A stretch of 19,143 bases of DNA from the NCBI GenBank assembly GCA_937880075.1, contig CALFLM010000004.1:1-19143 (forward strand). Reading direction: 5' to 3'. This DNA is from an uncultured Romboutsia sp. (GTDB lineage: Bacteria; Bacillota; Clostridia; Peptostreptococcales; Peptostreptococcaceae). This document shows, one piece after another, positions 1 to 8,019 of this stretch. The notes under the pieces were generated by a model. The model saw only the letters and a list, made by a program, of their open reading frames with translations, ran no database searches and was not told the DNA's origin. Position 1 is the first letter of the stretch, and each line of letters opens with the position of its first letter. Both the position numbers and the translations under genes were made by a program.

Positions 1-84
1 TTTTTTAACTTTATATATTTGTGCTAATAATATAATTGATAAAATTATAATTATACTCTTTATAATTAAACTTTTTCTCTTCAT
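1..84 (-). CDS. N-terminus of exported or membrane-anchored protein (partial)
   Basis: The complement of 84-82 is ATG, preceded 7 nt upstream by AGGTGA (about 92-97 on the plus strand). From it 28 codons stay open to the window edge. The translation begins MKRKS, followed by a hydrophobic Ile/Leu-rich stretch (about residues 6-21) and then a basic segment. This is the layout of a signal peptide or a single N-terminal membrane anchor with the rest outside the cell. The remainder lies outside the window, so no family can be named. It is divergent from the EcsC gene and shares its upstream region. Confidence rests on the start signal plus hydrophobic profile, since length alone would be weak. 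Confidence 0.55.
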   Translation of the reverse strand, partial: MKRKSLIIKSIIIILSIILLAQIYKVKK

Positions 85-401
85 AATACATTCACCTAAC
101 TGTCAAACTCTATTTGTCCAAAGTATTATTACTAATAAAATATTCTTATCTATTATATGTAATTTAGATTTTAAATATGTAATATTAAAATTAGGTATAC
201 TACAAATTTTTTGAAGTATAACTTTATTTTTTATAGTTATTGATTATTTTTTTACTTTTTATACTTTTATAGATATTAACTATTATTGTATAATGTATTT
301 AAAAAATCATTTTTGATATATTTTTTATTTCGATAGCTAAAAATTTATTTTAGCGTATGATATTATTATAGTAAATAAATTGATTTTTAATAGGAGATAA
401 A
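85..401. promoter_or_regulatory. Divergent intergenic region
   Basis: This very AT-rich gap separates the leftward partial gene from the EcsC gene. It holds a plausible plus-strand promoter (266-294, listed separately) and a small hairpin with arms GCTAAAA (336-342) and TTTTAGC (348-354) in what would be the EcsC leader. The ribosome site AGGAG sits 8 nt before the ATG at 402. I see no further gene. Confidence 0.5.
266..294 (+). promoter_or_regulatory. Candidate sigma-A promoter for the EcsC gene
   Basis: The -35-like TTTATA (266-271, 4 of 6 matches to TTGACA) is separated by 17 nt from a perfect -10 TATAAT (289-294). Transcription would start near 301, giving a leader of about 100 nt. In DNA this AT-rich -10-like boxes are frequent, so the exact 17-nt spacing is the main support. 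Confidence 0.4.
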
Positions 402-1172
402 ATGGAAGATTATAATTATATAAAATTAAAAGAATTAGAAATATGGAAAGAAAAAATGAGAAAGAAGCCTTCTCTTTTAAATAAAGCTTCAAAAGGAGTT
501 CAAAATAAATTCAACTCTATACTACCTGATAATTATCATAATATAGTTACTTCTGCTATAAAAAATATGACTAAAGTTGTTTTATTCGGCTCTAAGTATA
601 CTACTAAAAAACCATTAATAGGACTTACTTTAAAAGAAAGAGATGATTTAGCATATGATAAGATAAAAATTTATAAAAATACTGCTATGATTGAAGGTGC
701 TGGTACTGGAGCTGGAGGTATATTAATTGGCCTTACTGATTTGCCTCTTTTACTTAGTATAAAAATTAAGCTTCTTTATGAGCTTGCTAGTATTTATGGA
801 TTTGATGTTAAAAACTATAGAGAAAGGATGTATATATTAAGTATTTTTCAATTAGCTTTTTCTAGCCAAGATCATGTTAATAAGGTTTTTGCTAAAATAG
901 AAAATTGGGATGAATATAAAGATACTTTATCCGATGATATAAATGATTTAGATTGGCGAAGTTTTCAACAAGAATACCGAGATTATATAGATTTAGCTAA
1001 ACTTTTACAACTTATTCCTGGTATTGGTGCTTTCGTTGGAGCTTATGTTAATAACAAATTGGTTGATAAGCTTGGTGAATATGCTATGTATGCTTATAGA
1101 ATGAGGATTTTATCTGATGAAGTTTGTGTTACTAAAAGGAAAACTTGGTTAAATAAGCTATTTATAAAATAA
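402..1172 (+). CDS. EcsC family protein
   Basis: This 256-residue protein matches the EcsC family (Pfam EcsC). The N-terminal 90 residues are charged and probably helical. A glycine-rich, weakly hydrophobic core follows (about residues 94-135: EGAGTGAGG, then GLTDLPLLLSIKIKLLYELA). Near the C-terminus is a second typical block around GIGAFVGAYVNNKLVDKLGEYAMYAYRMRIL (split here: GIGAFVGAY, then LGEYAMYAYRMR). The founding member is the third gene of the Bacillus ecs ABC-transporter locus, but the biochemical role is unknown, and no ABC genes are next to this copy. It is probably membrane-associated. The start is set by AGGAG 8 nt upstream. It stands alone, converging on pckA. Confidence 0.85.
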   Translation: MEDYNYIKLKELEIWKEKMRKKPSLLNKASKGVQNKFNSILPDNYHNIVTSAIKNMTKVVLFGSKYTTKKPLIGLTLKERDDLAYDKIKIYKNTAMIEGAGTGAGGILIGLTDLPLLLSIKIKLLYELASIYGFDVKNYRERMYILSIFQLAFSSQDHVNKVFAKIENWDEYKDTLSDDINDLDWRSFQQEYRDYIDLAKLLQLIPGIGAFVGAYVNNKLVDKLGEYAMYAYRMRILSDEVCVTKRKTWLNKLFIK

Positions 1173-1173
1173 A

Positions 1174-1224
1174 AAATAAGGTATTTAAAATATTCATACA
1201 TCTTTAATTTATAGTACCTTATTT
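1174..1224. terminator. Inverted repeat after the EcsC gene, weak terminator
   Basis: AAATAAGGTA (1174-1183) and TACCTTATTT (1215-1224) are perfect 10-bp inverted arms starting just after the EcsC stop, with a 31-nt spacer. The A-rich flanks would give U-rich tails. The long spacer makes it a weaker candidate than the others here. The same arm sequence recurs in the hairpin at 10796-10844. Confidence 0.4.
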
Positions 1225-1247
1225 AAAAATAGTTTAAATATATAAAA

Positions 1248-1274
1248 GTCCCTTGGCTATAAAAACCAAGAGAC
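1248..1274 (-). terminator. Rho-independent terminator of pckA
   Basis: On the minus strand GTCTCTTGG pairs with CCAAGGGAC (9 bp with one G-U) around a 9-nt loop. It is followed by TTTTATATATTT and lies 25 nt beyond the pckA stop. Confidence 0.75.
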
Positions 1275-1298
1275 GAACTTTTCAGTAAAGGTCTATTT

Positions 1299-2822
1299 CT
1301 ATTCTGATTTTGTTGGTTGTGCTAGTTCGTATTTCGCTAACCACGCTTTTCTTTCAGCTTTTAATTTAGATGCTAAAACTTTGTATTCTTCTTCTGTATA
1401 ATAATTTCTTGGATTATATTTTTCTATATCTATACCATTAACTTGTACTGGCACTTTATATCCCCATTCTTCATCTTTTACCCACTCAGTAGTATCTCTT
1501 GCTATTTCCTTCATTATAGTTGTTGATACTTTTATACTTAATTTTTCACCTTTAAAGTCACCTTTAGCACCAACACTACCTGTATTTAATATATAACATT
1601 CCATATCAGGATTGTTTTGTAATATTACTTTAAGTCTTAATCCCTCTTCTATTTCAGGTCCAATTATGAATGGATTAGTTCCTACACATCTTTTTGATTG
1701 CCCAGCTTTTGTTGGGTCTCCTGCTGAAGTTTCTATAGATTCTCCTAACATAAATGCTTCTAAAGCTTGGTCTGGATTTAATTTAACTACTGGAGGTACT
1801 ATATCATTTCTTCTAGTTATAAATATTATTTTATTTGCTTTTTCTAAGTCTATAGTATCATCAGTATTTGGTACTTCACTTCTTAATATTATACCTCTAC
1901 CATTTGAAGTTAAGCTTACATCATTAAAATCAACTTTTCCGTCATCATGTACTTTTACATTTTCAAGTATAGCTCTATCTGTTGTAGCAGCTTCATATAA
2001 TACACCTTGCTGATCTGGATTTAACCCTTCAGTTTTTATAAAGAATCCAGTTTCTGTTCCTACACAATATCCATTTTCATCCATAAATATAACATCATCT
2101 TGTCTGACGATAGATTTTTCTTCTCCAGTTAATTCATGGTCATGTATAGTTAAAGTTGTTTTTCCTGTTCCACTAAGTCCAAACATTATAAATCCAACAT
2201 CTTTTAATTCATGATTTTTATCATAGACTCTAAGAAGTTTACTTCCTGCATGAAATCCTAGTCCTCCTTCTTCTTTAACTTTATACATAGCCATTCTTAA
2301 GAAAGATTTCTTAGCTTCACCAAAATAGTCACTTCCTAGTATTAAAGTTAATCCTGTTTCAGGATAAGCTATCATTATTCTTTCTGGCCATTCTGGGATA
2401 TATATACTTAAAAGATCTGGATTTTCAGGATTTGTTGATTGTTGTAATGTATTATTCCACATATATGCTATTCTAGCATATTCTTTAGATATATATAATC
2501 TGCAATTATATGAGAACTTATCTCCCATACCCATTTGACGATCTACTCTTATTACATCTTTATCTTTTACATATTTAAGAACTTTTTGTAGTATTTTATC
2601 TGCTTCTTTTTGACTTATTTCTTTTTGGTCAACACCAACTTCTATTTCATCAACTATATAAGTATTTTTAGCACTTCTATTTCTAACTTTAGTTACATAA
2701 CTTGCACTATTAAATTCAGTTGTCTTTTCCATTGGTTTTGCTAGATTTCTTAATTCTTGTTCTGTAGGATTTGATATTACACTTTTGAATAATTGGTCAT
2801 TAAATTTTTTTAATTCATGCAT
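1299..2822 (-). CDS. pckA: Phosphoenolpyruvate carboxykinase (ATP), divergent
   Basis: This 507-residue protein belongs to the ATP-dependent PEP carboxykinase family (oxaloacetate + ATP to PEP + CO2 + ADP; cytosolic, linking the C4 pool to glycolysis or gluconeogenesis). Recognisable blocks in order: ILGSDYFGEAKK (about 161-172, equivalent of the LGTWYGGEMKK segment), H191, the P-loop GLSGTGKTT (215-223), an Asp pair in RQDD (240-243) and the NTGSVGAKG region near the C-terminus. It is somewhat shorter than the usual 520-540 residues. Two hallmark motifs look altered: the TGRSPxDK substrate segment reads RQMGMGDKF (about 95-103), and the GDDEHGW metal-binding segment reads RQDDVIF. The family is secure, but full canonical activity is inferred. 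AAAGGGGAA precedes the ATG, and it is divergent from the MFS gene. Confidence 0.88.
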   Translation of the reverse strand: MHELKKFNDQLFKSVISNPTEQELRNLAKPMEKTTEFNSASYVTKVRNRSAKNTYIVDEIEVGVDQKEISQKEADKILQKVLKYVKDKDVIRVDRQMGMGDKFSYNCRLYISKEYARIAYMWNNTLQQSTNPENPDLLSIYIPEWPERIMIAYPETGLTLILGSDYFGEAKKSFLRMAMYKVKEEGGLGFHAGSKLLRVYDKNHELKDVGFIMFGLSGTGKTTLTIHDHELTGEEKSIVRQDDVIFMDENGYCVGTETGFFIKTEGLNPDQQGVLYEAATTDRAILENVKVHDDGKVDFNDVSLTSNGRGIILRSEVPNTDDTIDLEKANKIIFITRRNDIVPPVVKLNPDQALEAFMLGESIETSAGDPTKAGQSKRCVGTNPFIIGPEIEEGLRLKVILQNNPDMECYILNTGSVGAKGDFKGEKLSIKVSTTIMKEIARDTTEWVKDEEWGYKVPVQVNGIDIEKYNPRNYYTEEEYKVLASKLKAERKAWLAKYELAQPTKSE

Positions 2823-3162
2823 TGTATATTCCCCTTTCTATTTTAGATATTGTATTTATGAATAGATAAGTACATATAAGTAAAACTGCCTTTTAATCTA
2901 TGTCGTGTTCTAATATAGTATACGTATCAATTTAATATTTGAGCTTGTAATATTTTTATTTTTTAAATTTTGAGTTGTCCATATATTTTAGTGTATTAAT
3001 AAAACTTGTAGGTAAAATAAGTTTACTCATATATTACGATACTTTATAAGTTTACTTTATTTCATTAAGTTATCTAATTTTTTAAACAACACTTGCATTA
3101 TTTGCGCTACATTTGGAATTATAATCATATACTTGTAAACTTTTAGATAAAGGAGATAAACT
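2823..3162. promoter_or_regulatory. Divergent promoter region of pckA and the MFS gene
   Basis: This 340-nt gap must carry promoters in both directions. For the MFS gene a TATAAT lies at 3120-3125 and AAAGGAG at about 3150-3156, 6 nt before the ATG. For pckA the strong AAAGGGGAA lies just upstream of the start. There is a short self-complementary ATACGTAT around 2921-2930. TTTACTCATAT followed by ACGATAC (3022-3042) recurs upstream of the Na/Pi cotransporter gene. I see no clear -35 boxes, CcpA cre site or riboswitch. Confidence 0.5.
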
Positions 3163-4365
3163 ATGGATAAAAATAATTATAAATATATTATAGCCCTATC
3201 TAGTTTTATACTTATGGCTGTTGCATTTAGTATAGTAAATAGTGTAAATACAATACTTACAGCACCAGTAATAAATGCAAGAAACTTTAGTATTGGAGAG
3301 TTCTCTCTACTATTTACAATAACTGCAATAACAGTAGCAATATGCTCACCCTTAGTGGGAAGCCTTCTAAATAAAGTAAACATAAAAATAATAATGTCAT
3401 TATCATCAATCCTTGCCGGAGGAGGATACATGCTATATGGATTTGCAAACAATATACTATCCTTTTATCTAATAGGAGTGGTAGTTGCAATAGGAATGTG
3501 TGGGCTTACAACAATACCAATATCAACAATGATATCAGACTGGTTTGAACCAGATAAAAAAGGTTCTATAATGGGAATAGTTTTTGCAGGAATCGGTACA
3601 GGAACATTTTTTTGGATGCAAATAGTATCTAGATTTTTAGAGAGATATAACTATAGACTTGCTTATTTATTTTTAGGTGCTATAGTTATTATAGTTTCAC
3701 TTCCTATAAGCTTGTTTATAGCAAAAAGACCAGATTATGTAATGGCTAAATTAAAAGATTCTAATAATAAAAGTAATAACTCAAAAGATAAGTCCTATAC
3801 ATTTAAGGATATATCTAAAGCACCTTCATTTTGGACTTTTTCAGTAGGTCTTTTACTTATGGGTATAAGCTTTGCTGGAATCAAACAACATATACAACCA
3901 TATTTATCAGTTTTAGGGTATTCAATTTCTTTTAATGCAAATATCGGGTCTACTCTTGCTGTTACAGGTTTGCTTGCAAATATTGTTGGTGGTATTTTAT
4001 TTGATAAGTTTAAAACTAAAATAGTTTTATATTTTATGGGAACTGTTAGTTGTATTAGTGTAGTTTTTTTAATACTTGCATGTAATCCAATATTTGCATA
4101 CTTATTTACAATATTTTACGGTCTTACTATGTGCATGTCTTCTATCTGGCCATCTTATGGAGTTAGTAGACTCTTTAGCAATGAAAACTACTCTATAATT
4201 TTTGGTTTTATAAATATGTTTTTTACCATTGGAACTTCAATTGGACCATTTTTATCAGGTGTTATAGCGGATACTTCTTTTGGATATCAGGCTTCTTGGG
4301 TAATATATTTTTTCACAACTATAATTGCATATTTCTTATTTATTAAATCTATTAATAATCATTAA
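3163..4365 (+). CDS. MFS transporter, monocarboxylate/OFA-like
   Basis: This 400-residue polytopic membrane protein has the layout of twelve membrane helices in two halves of six. A hydrophilic central loop (about residues 195-220, Asn/Ser/Lys-rich) joins them, as in the major facilitator superfamily. The segment DWFEPDKKGSIMG (about 126-138) resembles the loop found in oxalate/formate-antiporter-like and monocarboxylate-transporter-like members, so a small organic anion is a possible substrate. This is inference and the substrate is not visible. It is divergent from pckA, which would fit a carboxylate role but does not prove one. AAGGAG lies 7 nt before the ATG. The first roughly 450 nt use mostly A-ending codons, the rest mostly T-ending ones. 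No clear terminator follows. Confidence 0.8.
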   Translation: MDKNNYKYIIALSSFILMAVAFSIVNSVNTILTAPVINARNFSIGEFSLLFTITAITVAICSPLVGSLLNKVNIKIIMSLSSILAGGGYMLYGFANNILSFYLIGVVVAIGMCGLTTIPISTMISDWFEPDKKGSIMGIVFAGIGTGTFFWMQIVSRFLERYNYRLAYLFLGAIVIIVSLPISLFIAKRPDYVMAKLKDSNNKSNNSKDKSYTFKDISKAPSFWTFSVGLLLMGISFAGIKQHIQPYLSVLGYSISFNANIGSTLAVTGLLANIVGGILFDKFKTKIVLYFMGTVSCISVVFLILACNPIFAYLFTIFYGLTMCMSSIWPSYGVSRLFSNENYSIIFGFINMFFTIGTSIGPFLSGVIADTSFGYQASWVIYFFTTIIAYFLFIKSINNH

Positions 4366-4509
4366 GTTTTAAACAATTATTATAATGTAAATATATTTTC
4401 TTTAATCGTGATTTTATGCTAACTCTAATAATAAAATTAATTTAGTTTTCTAATCTATTATTGAAATATAACATTTAAAAGATTTATGAAAATTTAATTA
4501 TGTTAAAAT

Positions 4510-4607
4510 GGGGCTGTCGCACTAAAAAAATTATATACAATATGTTGTGCTAATTCAAATTATGCATAACTATATATTGTATTATTTACTCTTAATACGA
4601 CATCCCC
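4510..4607. repeat. MITE-like 98-bp element with IS-type ends
   Basis: The element starts GGGGCTGTCGCAC (4510-4522) and ends in the inverted partner GTATTAAGA-side sequence ATACGACATCCCC (4595-4607; complement GGGGATGTCGTAT). The terminal inverted repeat is thus 10 of 13 matching. Inside, ATACAATAT (about 4535-4543) and ATATTGTAT (about 4574-4582) form a second perfect inverted pair, so the whole unit can fold back. Its first 12 bases are identical to the IS1182-type end at 18724. There is no coding capacity. Flanks show at most a 2-bp AT duplication. Confidence 0.55.
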
Positions 4608-4920
4608 ATACATTATTTATTCAAAAACTCCTCACATAAAATTTTAATATACTTGCTTTTTCTTATTATAAAATTAAGATACCATTCATAAGAAAAAAAG
4701 CTTTGATATCTTCTTTGATAGTATAGCTACATTATATCCTATCATAATTAGCCTATTTTTTACATCAAATTGAATTTTCAAGTTTATAATAAAGTCTTCT
4801 TAATCATAACTATACATTTTCATAAAGTAATCCATAAGAATAAGTGTTTATGAAAATATAATATTTAATCTATCTTTTTTCATTTTTTCTTCAGTTACTT
4901 TTGAGGAAATAACCGCCTTA
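4608..4920. other. Non-coding gap between MITE-like element and DUF2156 gene
   Basis: This 313-nt AT-rich stretch has no open gene. The minus strand of 4610-4800 reads as short open pieces split by several stops, which could be a decayed gene, but I recognise no family. A hairpin near the right end is listed separately. Confidence 0.3.
4816..4857 (-). terminator. Hairpin downstream of DUF2156 gene
   Basis: ATTTTCATAAA (4816-4826) and TTTATGAAAAT (4847-4857) are perfect 11-bp inverted arms with a 20-nt spacer, about 63 nt beyond the DUF2156 stop. There is no clean U-tract, so it is a weak terminator or an RNA 3'-end structure. Confidence 0.35.
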
Positions 4921-5826
4921 TTATACTTCTTTTATACTATACTTTTCTATAAATTTGCATGGATGATAGGATAATTTAGCTTCCCTAAGACCATCTATCC
5001 CTAAATCTTCTTCTCTATTTACATATTTAACCTTTGGAAATTCATTTATTAAAAACTGTTGATTTATATATTGATATAGACCTTTTATATTTTGATTTGC
5101 TTTTTCTATATGAATTAAAGCTATATTTTCATTAATCTCCTCACCTATAGTAAATGATTCTAGCTTATTATCTATATAGACTCCAGCAATTTTTACTTTG
5201 TCTTTTAACTTATCATAGTTTTTAAATACTTCTTTTATACTTATAACTTCTTCATCAAGTTCTTTATGTTCACTACTTTCTATATTCTCTTTATCTTGTT
5301 CCCATACATTAAGAAGTTCTATACATTCTTCAAAGTTTTCTTTATCTAAGAGTTTGTATTCATACCTATTTTTATATAAATTTAAAAATGTGTTTACGTG
5401 ATTTCTTTTTTTCTTATTTTTTCTACCACTTAAAGTTCTCAAACTTTCTGCATCATATATATAATCAAATAAATCTCTTTCTTTTTCATATATAAATTTT
5501 TCTTTATAATTTACTTTTATTAAGTATGCTATTTCTTCATTTACACCTTTTAATTGTATTCTTTTATACTCATTTTTTATATAATTTAGTGCACAGTCTA
5601 CAACATATGATAATTTATCCTTTGTACATAAAGGTATTATTGAAAATACATCCTTTTCATATTCTAAAAGTATTATTGAAAAATCATTTTCTATATAATA
5701 TTTTGCGTTAAATAAATGCCTCCACATATATATAGTACTAAAGCAATACTCACTAGCTTCGTAATCTGCCAACTTAAAGTACGGCTCTAATTCTGATTTT
5801 GAATTTATATCAATATATTTAAACAT
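4921..5826 (-). CDS. DUF2156 family protein (GNAT-like lysyl-PG synthase C-terminal type)
   Basis: This 301-residue soluble protein resembles DUF2156, the acyltransferase-like double-GNAT fold that forms the C-terminal part of phosphatidylglycerol lysyltransferase (MprF). Typical features are an N-terminal FSTIYMWRH block (about 30-38), a basic GRKNKKKRNHVNTF segment (about 135-148) and, near the end, LYQYINQQF and KYVNREEDLGIDGLREAK. Standalone members lack the flippase membrane domain of MprF and their function is unknown. I chose the ATG at 5826 (MFKYIDIN) because AGGAGA sits 6 nt upstream. An in-frame ATG 21 codons further up has no ribosome site. The gene is flanked by the dyad at 5902-5938 upstream. 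Confidence 0.8.
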   Translation of the reverse strand: MFKYIDINSKSELEPYFKLADYEASEYCFSTIYMWRHLFNAKYYIENDFSIILLEYEKDVFSIIPLCTKDKLSYVVDCALNYIKNEYKRIQLKGVNEEIAYLIKVNYKEKFIYEKERDLFDYIYDAESLRTLSGRKNKKKRNHVNTFLNLYKNRYEYKLLDKENFEECIELLNVWEQDKENIESSEHKELDEEVISIKEVFKNYDKLKDKVKIAGVYIDNKLESFTIGEEINENIALIHIEKANQNIKGLYQYINQQFLINEFPKVKYVNREEDLGIDGLREAKLSYHPCKFIEKYSIKEV

Positions 5827-5901
5827 AATTAGTCTCCTAAATTTTCTTAAACTATTTAAATTACAATTAATACTATTTATAATATGCAAAGAATATAATT
5901 A

Positions 5902-5938
5902 GGTCACATTTTTACAAATAAAATTGTAAAATATGACC
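5902..5938 (-). promoter_or_regulatory. Dyad upstream of DUF2156 gene
   Basis: GGTCACATTTTTACAA (5902-5917) and TTGTAAAATATGACC (5924-5938) form near-perfect inverted arms with a 6-nt spacer. On the minus strand the one C/A position becomes a U-G pair, leaving only one bulged base. It lies about 75 nt before the DUF2156 start, after the terminator of the upstream gene, and has no U-tract behind it. An operator or leader hairpin fits better than a terminator. No known regulator consensus is recognised. Confidence 0.45.
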
Positions 5939-5995
5939 ATCTTGACTATTTATTATTTCTTCTTATTTTGATATTGTGTTATTATTTAAATTTTA

Positions 5996-6025
5996 TAAAA
6001 AACTCCAACTAAATAAATTGGAGTT
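5996..6025 (-). terminator. Terminator of the Na/Pi cotransporter gene
   Basis: AACTCCAA (6001-6008) and TTGGAGTT (6018-6025) are perfect 8-bp arms. On the minus strand the hairpin is followed by TTTTTTAT, and it starts 3 nt beyond the stop codon. Confidence 0.8.
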
Positions 6026-6028
6026 CTT

Positions 6029-7654
6029 TTAATACTCATTAATTTTTATAACTCTTTTAGCAATACTTGCACAGTGGTCTGATATTCTCTCAAGATTAGT
6101 CAATAAATCTAAATATATTATTCCAGCATCTACACTACATGAATTATAATTTATTCTTTCCATATGTTTATTTTTATATGCTTTTTCCAACATATCTACT
6201 TCATTTTCTATTTTTAAAACATCTTTTGCAACACTAATATTATTCTCTTTCATTGCATTAAGACATAAATCATAACACTCTAAAACCTTATTATAGATTT
6301 CTACTACCTCATCTTTAGCACTATCTGAAAATTCGGTATCACTATTTATAGACCATTGAGCAAGTTCTGCAATATTTTCTGATAAATCACCAACTCTTTC
6401 TATATCATTTACTGTATGAAATAGTAAATCTAAAGAAAATCTCATTTTATTATCTAAAGTTTTATTTGATAATTTAATCAAATAGTCTAAAATTTTTCTT
6501 TGTTGTTCATTTACTATTTTTTCTTTCTCAAATGTCGTATTTACATCTTTTTGAGATTTTTTTAATAAGCCATCCATAGAAAAAACAAGACTTTTCTTTG
6601 AATTTCTTCCCATTCTAAGAACTTCTTTTATTGTGTTTCCAAAAGCTATAGATGGAGTTTCTAACATTCTTTCATCTAAATATTTAATTACTTTTTCTTC
6701 ACTTTCTTCTTCTTGACCTCTATCAGGTATAATTAACATTGCTAGCTTAACTATATATTTAGAAAATGGTAATAATATTATAACATTTATTAAATTAAAT
6801 AACGTGTGTGAATTTGCTATTTGTCTAGATATATCAGTTGGATTCAAGTGTGTAACTATCATAGTTATGGGTTTATTTAAAATAAACATAAATAATAAAG
6901 TTCCTATTACGTTAAAACATAAGTGCATTAAAGCAGCTCTTTTAGCATTTTTGTTTGTTCCTATACTTGATAAAAGAGATGTAGTACAACTACCTATATT
7001 ATCTCCATATAAAATAGGTAACGCTCCAGATAATGGCATAAGCCCCTGAGAAGCTAATGCTATTAATATACCCATAGATGCACTAGAACTTTGTAAGCAA
7101 GTAGTCATTAAAAATCCAGCAATTAACGCTAATATTGGTTGATTTGCAATATCCGATAATATACTTCTTACAAATGGATACTCCGATAATGGAGCTACCG
7201 CATCTTTCATAAATCTCATACCTATAAATAATATTGCAAATCCTATTAGTATTTCAGCTATATTTTTAAAAGTTGGTTTAGATTTTAAACCTATCATATA
7301 TAAAACTATACCTATTCCAATAGCTATTGATGATAATATACTAACATCAAATGATACTAATTGAGCAGTAACTGTTGTTCCTATGTTTGCTCCCATTATA
7401 ATCCCAATTGCTTGATACAATGTCATTATTCCTGCATTAACAAATCCAACTACCATAACAGTAGTTGCTCCACTACTTTGTATAATACCTGTAACAACAG
7501 CTCCTACTAAAACTCCCATAACAACATTGCTGGTTAAAAGTTCTATAGCTTTTTCTAATTTAGGACCTGTTGATTTTTGAAGACCTTCTCCCATTATATT
7601 CATACCATAAAGAAATAATCCAAGGCCTCCAATAAGACTTATAAAAATGTACAC
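6029..7654 (-). CDS. Na/Pi cotransporter family protein with PhoU-like tail
   Basis: This 541-residue membrane protein belongs to the NptA/PNaS family (Pfam Na_Pi_cotrans), predicted to import phosphate with sodium. It has the two inverted-repeat halves with their signature motifs: QSSGAT (59-64) with GANIGTT (88-94), and QSSSAS (188-193) with GDNIGSC (217-223). About eight membrane segments lie before residue 310. The charged helical tail (about 330-541) is the PhoU-like domain often fused in bacterial members. The start is GTG at 7654 (MYIFISL) with AAGGTGG 8 nt upstream. It ends at a strong terminator, so it is its own unit. No phosphate-regulator (PhoB) box was recognised. The substrate could also be another anion, so the phosphate call rests on family. 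Confidence 0.88.
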   Translation of the reverse strand: MYIFISLIGGLGLFLYGMNIMGEGLQKSTGPKLEKAIELLTSNVVMGVLVGAVVTGIIQSSGATTVMVVGFVNAGIMTLYQAIGIIMGANIGTTVTAQLVSFDVSILSSIAIGIGIVLYMIGLKSKPTFKNIAEILIGFAILFIGMRFMKDAVAPLSEYPFVRSILSDIANQPILALIAGFLMTTCLQSSSASMGILIALASQGLMPLSGALPILYGDNIGSCTTSLLSSIGTNKNAKRAALMHLCFNVIGTLLFMFILNKPITMIVTHLNPTDISRQIANSHTLFNLINVIILLPFSKYIVKLAMLIIPDRGQEEESEEKVIKYLDERMLETPSIAFGNTIKEVLRMGRNSKKSLVFSMDGLLKKSQKDVNTTFEKEKIVNEQQRKILDYLIKLSNKTLDNKMRFSLDLLFHTVNDIERVGDLSENIAELAQWSINSDTEFSDSAKDEVVEIYNKVLECYDLCLNAMKENNISVAKDVLKIENEVDMLEKAYKNKHMERINYNSCSVDAGIIYLDLLTNLERISDHCASIAKRVIKINEY

Positions 7655-7923
7655 TTTGTCACCACCTTAAAAGTTATTTTTATGGTATTATAATAACCAA
7701 AAGCTATAAAACTTATGTTAATACTATATTCTATTTATAAAATTCGATACAGTATTTATATATATCTTCTCTAGTTTAAACTATTATCTTTAAATAATTA
7801 TATGTACTTTAATTAAATAAACACATTTAAAGATTAACTTTACTCATATCATAGACGATACACTCTTTCTCAAAATGTTATTTTTAAACAGCTTTTAACA
7901 CAATATAAAATCCTTGTATGCAA
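7655..7923. other. Leader and upstream region of the Na/Pi cotransporter gene
   Basis: This AT-rich gap holds no gene. GGTATTATAATAACC (7684-7698) is a palindrome spoiled by a single extra A, just upstream of the ribosome site. TTTACTCATAT-CATAG-ACGATAC (7839-7861) repeats two blocks found upstream of pckA, and AGACGATACACT (7853-7864) recurs at 14209-14220. No well-spaced promoter can be picked with confidence. Confidence 0.35.
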
Positions 7924-7960
7924 AAAAGATGATTTCTTTTTAATAAAGGAATCATCTTTT
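7924..7960 (-). terminator. Terminator of the ClC gene
   Basis: AAAAGATGATTTCTTT (7924-7939) and AAGGAATCATCTTTT (7946-7960) form a stem of about 15 bp with one imperfect pair. The minus strand ends in CATCTTTTTTG. It lies about 60 nt beyond the ClC stop. Confidence 0.7.
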
Positions 7961-8019
7961 CTCATTTATCTAATAAATTACAATCTTATTTTATACTCTA
8001 CATAAAGCTTTTACAAAAT

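Noticed and set aside
402..1172. EcsC protein as part of an ecs ABC transporter locus
   Set aside because: No ATPase or permease gene is adjacent; only the family name links it to ecs.
1612..2013. Open frame of 133 codons opposite pckA
   Set aside because: Antisense shadow of the conserved carboxykinase core; no ribosome site.
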